A stretch of 64,000 nucleotides of DNA from Hylemonella sp. (GTDB lineage: Bacteria > Pseudomonadota > Gammaproteobacteria > Burkholderiales > Burkholderiaceae_C), in assembly GCA_030695415.1 (NCBI GenBank), contig JAUYQZ010000023.1, positions 34,412 to 98,411 on the forward strand, written 5' to 3'. The notes under the pieces were generated by a model. It had not been told where the DNA came from. It saw only the letters and a program-made list of their open reading frames with translations, and searched no databases. This document shows, piece by piece, positions 58,694 through 64,000 of this stretch. Each line of letters begins with the position of its first letter. Position 1 is the first letter of the stretch. A program made the translations under genes and the position numbers.

Positions 58694-59441
58694 GGTTTCT
58701 GTCTGGCGCGCCGTCTGGCGCCTTGGGCTTGCCTGCACCCACATCGTCGTTGGGCTGCTGACCATCCTGCTGCGTTTTCCGCGTCTGAGCCCCGAGCAGC
58801 GCGAGATCCGCGTGCAGGTCTGGTCGCGCACCATGCTGGTCCGCCTGGGGATACGCCTGCAGGTGCAGGGGGACGCCACGCTGTCCGGCCCACTGCTGCT
58901 GGTCGCCAACCATATTTCCTGGCTGGACATCACCTCCTTGCACGCGGCACGCTTTTGCCGCTTCGTCTCGAAGGCCGACGTCCAGGCCTGGCCGGTGATC
59001 GGTGCCCTGGCCAGCGGCGTCGGAACGCTCTTTATCCAGCGCGAGTCGCGCCGTGACGCCATGCGCGTGGTGCACCACATGGCCGAGCGCCTGCGCGCCG
59101 GTGATGTGCTGGCCGTGTTTCCCGAGGGAACCACCAGCGACGGGGTCGACCTGCTGCCTTTTCATGCCAACCTGTTGCAGGCTGCCATCGCTGCCGGCGT
59201 GCCGGTGCAGCCGGTGGCCCTGCAGTTCATCGACACGCACAGCGGCGAGCGAAGCCTGGCGCCCTGCTATGTGGGCGACGACACCTTGCTGGGGTCGATC
59301 TGGCGCACCGTGCGCGCACGGGGCATCACGGTGTGCATCGTCTTTGGCGCGCCGCAGGCAGCGCAGGGGCGCGAGCGGCGGGCCTGGGCCCACGCCTTGC
59401 GTGAGGACGTGATCAGCCTGCGCGCACAGGCACCACGCTGA
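58674..59441 (+). CDS. 1-acyl-sn-glycerol-3-phosphate acyltransferase family protein
   Basis: The ~255-residue protein has an N-terminal hydrophobic segment (LGLACTHIVVGLLTILL), the acyltransferase motif NHISWLDITSLHA (NHxxxxD) and FPEGTTSDG. It resembles PlsC and the OlsA-type lipid acyltransferases. It likely acylates lysophosphatidic acid or a related lyso-lipid at the inner membrane. No ATG is available near the N-terminus; the TTG at 58674 overlaps the end of PyrC' and is preceded by GGTGGG, so the start is uncertain by about 20 residues. Confidence 0.8.
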   Translation: MHTNRHKVSVWRAVWRLGLACTHIVVGLLTILLRFPRLSPEQREIRVQVWSRTMLVRLGIRLQVQGDATLSGPLLLVANHISWLDITSLHAARFCRFVSKADVQAWPVIGALASGVGTLFIQRESRRDAMRVVHHMAERLRAGDVLAVFPEGTTSDGVDLLPFHANLLQAAIAAGVPVQPVALQFIDTHSGERSLAPCYVGDDTLLGSIWRTVRARGITVCIVFGAPQAAQGRERRAWAHALREDVISLRAQAPR

Positions 59442-60573
59442 GCGGCGCTGTCTTGCTGTCGCCCCGGTGCGCACAGGGCATCTGGCACATTTCGACGCCC
59501 TGTACCGGGCAGGCCCGATTGAAGGTCACCACATGGTCTACCTGGGGCCGGATGCCGATCCACTCGCCAACCTTGTGGTCGTGGTGGCTGGGCACATGGG
59601 CCAGCACGGTCTGACCACCGGCCAGACGCAGGGTGTAGAGGAACTCGGAGCCACGGAAGGCCTTGCGCATGATCTCGGCTTTCACCGGCGCATCGTCGTC
59701 GTGCACGATATCGTCGGCGCGCAGCAGGACATCACATTCTCCGCCGGAGAAAGCGCAGGGCAGGGGGCACTCGGCCACGTCGGTCAGCTCGCCCATGGGC
59801 GTCTGCACCATGATCTGCCCACTCACCTCGCGGATGGTGGCCGGTGCAAACACGCCGTGGCCGATGAAGTCGGCCACGAAGCGGGTGGCCGGGCGGTGGT
59901 AGAGCGTGTAGGCATCGTCCCATTGATGCAGCCGGCCCTCGCTCATGACGCCGATGGTGTCGCCGATGGCGAAGGCTTCGAGCTGGTCGTGCGTGACGAA
60001 CAGCGCCGTGGCCTGGGCCGCCTTGAGGATGTTGCGCACCTCGTGGGCCAGCCGCTCGCGCAGCTCCACGTCCAGGTTGGAAAAAGGTTCGTCCAGCAGC
60101 AGCAGCTGCGGGCGCGGGGCCAGGGCGCGCGCCAGCGCCACGCGCTGCTGCTGCCCGCCGGAGAGTTCATGCGGGTAGCGGGTCTCGCTGCCTTCCAGGC
60201 CCACCAGCGCCAGCACCTCGCGCACGCGCAAGGCGCGTTCGGCCTTGGGCAGCCGGGCGATGCCGAAGGCCACGTTGCGCCCCACGTCCAGGTGCGGGAA
60301 CAGCGCGTAATCCTGAAAGACCATGCCGATGCGACGCTCCTCAGGTGCCAACTGCATGCTGGCACTGCCGACCACCTGGCCCGACAGGCGGATCTCGCCG
60401 CTGCTCACGGGCTCCAGCCCGGCCACGGCGCGCAGCAGCGTGGTCTTGCCGCAGCCGGAAGGGCCGATGAGCACGCCGATGTCACCGGCGCGCAGGCCCA
60501 GGGACACGCCCTGCACGGCGGCCTGGCTGGCGCCGGGGTAACGGACTTCGAGCTGCGAGACTTCGAGGAACAT
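59413..60573 (-). CDS. fbpC: ABC transporter ATP-binding protein, ferric iron (FbpC) type
   Basis: The 386-residue ATPase has Walker A GPSGCGKTT (37-45), Q-loop VFQDYALFPHLDVG, signature LSGGQQQRVALARAL and Walker B LLLLDEPFSNLD. A TOBE-like C-terminal domain (RADDIVHDDDAPVKAEI) is typical of Fe3+/spermidine-type transporters. The last ~35 residues add an unusual cysteine-rich tail (CPVQGVEMCQMPCAHRG). It is divergent from the fbpB-like permease with a Fur-like site between. GTG 60588 is an alternative start. It overlaps the acyltransferase gene tail to tail by 29 bp. Confidence 0.9.
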   Translation of the reverse strand: MFLEVSQLEVRYPGASQAAVQGVSLGLRAGDIGVLIGPSGCGKTTLLRAVAGLEPVSSGEIRLSGQVVGSASMQLAPEERRIGMVFQDYALFPHLDVGRNVAFGIARLPKAERALRVREVLALVGLEGSETRYPHELSGGQQQRVALARALAPRPQLLLLDEPFSNLDVELRERLAHEVRNILKAAQATALFVTHDQLEAFAIGDTIGVMSEGRLHQWDDAYTLYHRPATRFVADFIGHGVFAPATIREVSGQIMVQTPMGELTDVAECPLPCAFSGGECDVLLRADDIVHDDDAPVKAEIMRKAFRGSEFLYTLRLAGGQTVLAHVPSHHDHKVGEWIGIRPQVDHVVTFNRACPVQGVEMCQMPCAHRGDSKTAPLSVVPVRAG

Positions 60574-60622
60574 GTAGGGCCTGTTCACACTTTGAGTGCG
60601 TGAGAAGGAGTCTTATTGTAGA

Positions 60623-60637
60623 TGCTTACAATTCTCA
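60623..60637. promoter_or_regulatory. Fur-box-like site between fbpC and fbpB
   Basis: TGCTTAC-A-ATTCTCA matches the Fur 7-1-7 consensus TGATAAT-n-ATTATCA at 10 of 14 positions and overlaps a TACAAT -10-like hexamer (60627-60632). It lies in the 95-bp gap between two divergent iron-transporter genes, where a Fur operator would control both. Confidence 0.5.
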
Positions 60638-60668
60638 TTACGCCCCACACCCTTTCCCGGGTCACTTC

Positions 60669-62306
60669 ATGCCCTTGCGCCGGCTCCGACATCTCTTTTT
60701 GCTGCTCATCACCGTCGCCCTGATGCTGCCCGTGCTCGCCCTGCTCGGGGCCTGGCTACCCGGTGGCGAGCCCGGCACCCAGGCCACAGACATCCTGCGG
60801 GAGATGGCGCACACCGTGCTGCCCGACTACCTGGCCACGACGTTCTGGCTTTGCCTCATGGTGACGGTCGGGGTCATCGCGGTGGGCCTGTCCTCGGCCG
60901 CCGCAGTGACGCTGTTCGACTTTCCGGGCCGGCGTTTCTTCGAATGGGCCTTGCTGCTGCCCTTGGCCATGCCCGCCTATGTGGTGGCCTATGCCTACAC
61001 CGACTTCCTGCAGTACAGCGGCCCCCTGCAGACCTGGCTGCGCGCGGCCACCGGCCTGCAAGGGCGCATGTTCCCGGAGATTCGCAATACCGTTGGCGCC
61101 GCCTGGGTGCTGACCTTCGCGCTCTATCCCTACGTCTATCTGCTGGCGCGCACGGCCCTGGCTGAGCGCGCCAGCCATCTCATGGAGGCTGCGCGCCTGC
61201 TGGGTGCGCCCTTGTCGCGCCGCATCCGCGAAGTGGCCCTGCCGCTGGCGCGCCCGGCCGTGGCCGCCGGTGTGGCGCTGGCCCTGATGGAGACCCTGGC
61301 TGACTTCGGCGTGGCCAGCTACTTTGGCATCCAGACCTTCACCGCCGGTATCTACAAGGCCTGGCTGGCCATGGACAACCGTATCGCTGCGGCCCAGCTG
61401 GCCACGCTATTGCTGGGATTCGTGGCCCTGCTGCTCTGGCTGGAGCATCGTTCGCGCCAGCGCCTGCGCTTCGTGAGTTCGCGTACTGCGCGCCAGGCCG
61501 GTGCGGAAGCCCGGCCGGTGCCTTTGCGAGGTCTGCGCCTGGCGGCAGCCTGGCTGGTGTGCGGCCTGCCCTTGCTCCTGGGTTTCGTGGCGCCGGTGCT
61601 TTTCATGTTCCGCCCGCTGCTGGCGGACTGGACCGAGATGCCATGGGAGCGCTTCCTGGGCTGGGCTGGCAACAGCGTGCGCCTGGGCCTGCTCAGCGCT
61701 GTCCTGGCCGTGGCGCTGGCCCTGCTGCTGGCCTACGCCCTGCGGCGCGCGCCCGATGTGCTGACGCGTGCCGTGGTCTGGCTGGCCGGCCTGGGTTATG
61801 CCGTGCCGGGCGCAGTCATCGTCGTGGGCCTGCTGCTGCCGGTGGGCTGGGTGCAGGCCCGCTGGCCCGACGCCGGCGCAGCCTACTGGATCACCGCCAC
61901 CTCGCTGGGCCTGGTCTGGGCCTACCTGGTGCGTTTCGTGGCGGTGGCCCTGCAGTCGGTGCAAAGCGGCTACGCCCGCATTCCGGCCAGCCTGGACGAC
62001 AGCGCCCGCATGCTGGGGAGTACCGGGTTCGGCCTGCTGCAACGGGTGCACTGGCCCCTGCTGCGCCGCTCGGTCATGGCCGCCACCCTGCTGGTCTTCG
62101 TCGACGTCATGAAGGAGCTGCCTGCCACCCTGGTGCTGCGACCGTTCGACAGCGACACCCTGGCCGTGGTCGCCTACCAGCTGGCACGCGACGAGCGCCT
62201 GGGGGAGGCCGCGCTGCCTTCACTCGCCCTAGTGCTGGTGGGCTTGATCCCGGTACTGTTGCTCAGCCGCACACTGCGCAGCCGCAATGCACGCGGCGAG
62301 GGTTAA
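60669..62306 (+). CDS. fbpB: ABC transporter permease, ferric iron (FbpB) type
   Basis: The 545-residue protein has about twelve membrane segments in two permease halves, each with an EAA loop (AARLLGAPLSRRIREVALPL near 195, and DSARMLGSTGFGLLQRVHWP near 450). The one-chain double permease is typical of FbpB/SfuB iron transporters. ATG 60669 (MPLRRLRHLFLL) is chosen. A periplasmic Fe-binding partner FbpA is not encoded in this window. Confidence 0.88.
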   Translation: MPLRRLRHLFLLLITVALMLPVLALLGAWLPGGEPGTQATDILREMAHTVLPDYLATTFWLCLMVTVGVIAVGLSSAAAVTLFDFPGRRFFEWALLLPLAMPAYVVAYAYTDFLQYSGPLQTWLRAATGLQGRMFPEIRNTVGAAWVLTFALYPYVYLLARTALAERASHLMEAARLLGAPLSRRIREVALPLARPAVAAGVALALMETLADFGVASYFGIQTFTAGIYKAWLAMDNRIAAAQLATLLLGFVALLLWLEHRSRQRLRFVSSRTARQAGAEARPVPLRGLRLAAAWLVCGLPLLLGFVAPVLFMFRPLLADWTEMPWERFLGWAGNSVRLGLLSAVLAVALALLLAYALRRAPDVLTRAVVWLAGLGYAVPGAVIVVGLLLPVGWVQARWPDAGAAYWITATSLGLVWAYLVRFVAVALQSVQSGYARIPASLDDSARMLGSTGFGLLQRVHWPLLRRSVMAATLLVFVDVMKELPATLVLRPFDSDTLAVVAYQLARDERLGEAALPSLALVLVGLIPVLLLSRTLRSRNARGEG

Positions 62307-62334
62307 AACTGAGCACAAACACGAGTGCGTACTG

Positions 62335-62357
62335 TATAAAATGAGAATGTACTTATA
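62335..62357 (+). promoter_or_regulatory. AT-rich dyad and possible promoter of arsR
   Basis: TATAA (62335-62339) and TTATA (62353-62357) form an inverted repeat around AATGAGAATGTAC, in an AT-rich patch just upstream of the ArsR gene. TATAAA (62335-62340) could be the -10. ArsR proteins usually bind AT-rich dyads in their own promoter, so this is a candidate autoregulatory operator. Confidence 0.4.
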
Positions 62358-62374
62358 TTAGGAACTGACTAGTC

Positions 62375-62749
62375 ATGAGCAAGCGTTCCATCCAGGCCAG
62401 CCCGGCCACCGTGACCGAACCGGACCAGGTCTTCGAACTGGCAGCGGAGGTTTTCCGTGTCATGTCGGCGCCCATGCGCCTGAAGATCATCAGTCACCTG
62501 TGTGATGGCGAGCGCAATGTCAGCTACCTGCTGAGCAAGATCGATACCACCCAGCCCAATATGTCCCAGCATCTGACCACGCTTTACCAAGCGGGTGTGC
62601 TGGGCAAGCGTCGTGAAGGTGTGCAGATCTACTACCGCATCATCGACGACCGCGTTTCATCGCTATGCCGTGCCGTGTGCACCCAGATCGCCATGGACGC
62701 AGACTTCGAATCCCCCATGGCCGAACCTTCGGCCTCGGCGGCGGCCTGA
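62375..62749 (+). CDS. ArsR/SmtB-family regulator with cysteines placed like persulfide sensors
   Basis: The 124-residue winged-helix repressor has VMSAPMRLKIISHLCDGERN (alpha2-alpha3), the recognition helix TTQPNMSQHLTTLYQAGVL and wing RREGVQIYYRI. Cysteines sit at Cys43 and at Cys98/Cys102 near the C-terminal helix. This resembles the two-cysteine layout of SqrR/BigR (Cys41/Cys107 in SqrR), which senses per- and polysulfides. The classical ArsR ELCVCDL metal site is absent. Genes for a DsrE-like protein and sulfide dehydrogenase lie just behind it, which supports a sulfide-responsive role (inference). Confidence 0.85.
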   Translation: MSKRSIQASPATVTEPDQVFELAAEVFRVMSAPMRLKIISHLCDGERNVSYLLSKIDTTQPNMSQHLTTLYQAGVLGKRREGVQIYYRIIDDRVSSLCRAVCTQIAMDADFESPMAEPSASAAA

Positions 62750-62767
62750 TCGCTGGCACACCACCAA

Positions 62768-62797
62768 AGAAAAGGGGCCTGATCAGGCCCCTTTTTG
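62768..62797. terminator. Bidirectional intrinsic terminator after arsR
   Basis: GGGGCCTGATCAGGCCCC (62774-62791) is a perfect palindrome flanked by AAAA on the left and TTTTT on the right. It separates the plus-strand arsR gene from the minus-strand sulfur genes. Confidence 0.9.
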
Positions 62798-62813
62798 CTG
62801 CGCATCTTGGCAC

Positions 62814-63251
62814 TCAGGGCTTCAGGTAGACATAACCTTCCATAGCCTGCAGGCGCGCCACCTCGGACACACCCGAGGGCACGATCTTGGTTTCCATCAG
62901 CAGGCGATCAGGGTTGATGCTGCGGCTGACCAGGGTGTTGTTACAGACGCGGAATTCGATGCCCTTGCTGGCAAGGTCGCTGACGGTGCCGCTGAATTCA
63001 CGACCCTGCGCGTCCTTGGCGTCCTGCAGCAGGAAGTTGATGCCCGGGCCATGCGTGACCACCACGATCTTGGCCTTGGGGTCGGCGTTCATGTGGTTAC
63101 GGATGTTGTTCAGGATGGCAGGCACCGTGGCTTCCGGGGTGTTGACATGGTAGACCGCCTTGACGGTCGACGGCGCGGAAGTGGTGGCACAACCCGACAG
63201 GTTGAGCACGGCCACGCTGGCCAAAACCAGTCCGGCAAAGAATCTGTACAT
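62814..63251 (-). CDS. DsrE/DsrF-like lipoprotein
   Basis: The 145-residue precursor has a lipobox (AVLNLSGCATT, lipid on Cys), then a DsrE-like domain: KAVYHVNTPEATVPAILNNI, KIVVVTHGPGINFLL, EFRVCNNTL with a single conserved-type Cys, and a C-terminal EGYVYLKP. Periplasmic DsrE-like proteins occur in sulfur-oxidation clusters and may handle sulfane sulfur. ATG 63251 has AGGAG six bases upstream. An intrinsic terminator lies between fccB and this gene. Confidence 0.85.
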   Translation of the reverse strand: MYRFFAGLVLASVAVLNLSGCATTSAPSTVKAVYHVNTPEATVPAILNNIRNHMNADPKAKIVVVTHGPGINFLLQDAKDAQGREFSGTVSDLASKGIEFRVCNNTLVSRSINPDRLLMETKIVPSGVSEVARLQAMEGYVYLKP

Positions 63252-63273
63252 GAGCATCTCCTGAATTTGATGA

Positions 63274-63300
63274 ACTGAAAAAGCCGGCATGGCCGGCTTG
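63274..63300 (-). terminator. Intrinsic terminator downstream of fccB
   Basis: On the minus strand, AAGCCGGC-CAT-GCCGGCTT is followed by TTTC, giving a perfect 8-bp stem with a T-tract. A second GC-rich hairpin (GGCCCGG ... CCGGGCC) is upstream at about 63310-63330. It would limit read-through from fccB into the DsrE-like gene. Confidence 0.8.
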
Positions 63301-63338
63301 AGCAAAGCGGGCCCGGCACGCGGCCGGGCCGTTCAGCG

Positions 63339-64000
63339 TCAGAGCAGTGTATCCGCCCAGATGTTCTGCGCCCAGTTCATGGCGTAGATGCCCTCGAGTT
63401 CGTTGGGGGCGCTGGACACCCCGCCCGAACCCGGCACGGTCTTGAAGGTCTTCTCGGCCGCCACGTACTGGTGGACGGAAGCCACGTGCACCACCAGCTT
63501 GTCGTTGACGAAGCTGTAGCAGGTGTTGGTCAGCACCGGATTCGGGTTGACCGCCATGCCTGAGAGCTGTGCCACCACGGCCGCCGCCACGACCTTGCCG
63601 TGCGAATTGGCCATGTGGCCGGACTTGGGCATCAATGGGGCTGAAAGTGTTGAATCGCCAATGATGTGCACGTCCTTGGCGGCTGTGGATTCAAACGTCA
63701 GGTAGTCGACGTTGCACCAGCGGGCGTTGGCGTTGGCCAGGCCGGACTTCATGGCAATGGCGCCGGCGCTCATGTTGGGCAGCACATTGAGTACATCGGC
63801 CTTGACATCGTTTTGGACCTCGAACTTGACCGTGCTGGTCCTGGCATCCACCGCGATGGCCTTGTGCGCGCCACGGTATTCCAGCATGCCCTGGTAGTTT
63901 TCTGCCCAGAACTTCTTGAACAGCGGTCCCTTGGAGGTGACATCCGGATTGGCGTCCAGGATCAGGACCTTGGATTTTGGCTTGGCCGTCTTGAAGTAGC
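63339..64000 (-). CDS. fccB: Flavocytochrome c sulfide dehydrogenase flavoprotein subunit (3' part)
   Basis: The frame is open to the window edge, so about 220 C-terminal residues are seen and the start lies beyond 64000. Visible sequence includes KSKVLILDANPDVTSKGPLF, WAENYQGMLEYRG, DSTLSAPLMPKSGHMANSHG (FAD-binding) and a C-terminal FCSD domain (NTCYSFVNDKLVVHVASVHQ) ending NWAQNIWADTLL. FccB oxidises sulfide to sulfur in the periplasm and passes electrons to a cytochrome c (FccA). Upstream genes (to the right, outside) probably continue a sulfur-oxidation locus. Confidence 0.9.
   Translation of the reverse strand, partial: YFKTAKPKSKVLILDANPDVTSKGPLFKKFWAENYQGMLEYRGAHKAIAVDARTSTVKFEVQNDVKADVLNVLPNMSAGAIAMKSGLANANARWCNVDYLTFESTAAKDVHIIGDSTLSAPLMPKSGHMANSHGKVVAAAVVAQLSGMAVNPNPVLTNTCYSFVNDKLVVHVASVHQYVAAEKTFKTVPGSGGVSSAPNELEGIYAMNWAQNIWADTLL

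Noticed and set aside
62340..62355. Second Fur box before arsR (AATGAGAATGTAC)
   Set aside because: Only one half matches the consensus; the other half does not pair, so it is better explained as part of the arsR dyad.

Overview
The window is GC-rich and almost fully coding. Gene content and order point to a betaproteobacterium of the order Burkholderiales, most likely family Comamonadaceae. The clues are a ~1,950-residue double-length UvrA, an S-adenosylhomocysteine riboswitch in front of ahcY, the block rplM-rpsI / DUF6776-like / bactofilin / erpA / anmK / M23 peptidase / tyrS, a dusB-fis-purH block, a pilGHIJ-chpA chemosensory cluster and a non-catalytic dihydroorotase-like gene beside pyrB. 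This assignment rests on gene content; no 16S rRNA or tRNA gene was found.

Layout. 1-7.0 kb: two small proteins, a shrunken remnant of a periplasmic amino-acid-binding protein, and the giant uvrA. 7.0-17.2 kb: HAD phosphatase, alpha/beta hydrolase, prfC, a secreted protein, a nitronate monooxygenase-like enzyme, the activated methyl cycle block (SAH riboswitch, ahcY, tlyA, metF), an EamA transporter and rlmJ. 17.2-20.6 kb: two tandem membrane-anchored Ser/Thr kinases whose periplasmic tails share a twin C-x10-C cysteine motif. 20.6-27.8 kb: ribosomal proteins L13/S9, bactofilin, ErpA, AnmK, an M23 peptidase, TyrRS and a small protein related to the one at 218. 27.8-34.4 kb: M61 peptidase, DsbC, UbiH-like monooxygenase, MOSC protein, rhodanese, YchF. 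34.4-38.0 kb: a tctC-tctB-tctA tricarboxylate transporter preceded by a perfect 23-bp inverted repeat, then a YqaA-type membrane protein. 38.0-43.7 kb: dusB-fis, purH, hemL-thiD and a rubredoxin gene. 43.7-53.3 kb: pilG-pilH-pilI-pilJ-chpA, the type IV pilus (Chp) chemosensory system. 53.3-58.7 kb: phrB, and yqgE-ruvX-pyrR-pyrB-pyrC' as an overlapping pyrimidine operon. 58.7-62.3 kb: an acyltransferase and a divergent FbpC/FbpB iron-type ABC transporter pair with a Fur-like site between them. 62.4-64.0 kb: a cysteine-containing ArsR regulator, a DsrE-like lipoprotein and the 3' part of fccB (flavocytochrome c sulfide dehydrogenase), probably the edge of a sulfur-oxidation locus that continues beyond the window.

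Most of the region is core genome. No phage, IS element, CRISPR array or tRNA was seen. The observations most worth following are the paired kinases with twin-Cys periplasmic tails and shared leaderless-type promoters; the repeat-like insertion inside uvrA; the internally deleted binding-protein gene; the perfect inverted repeat before tctC; and the ArsR/DsrE/FccB edge of a sulfide-oxidation locus.
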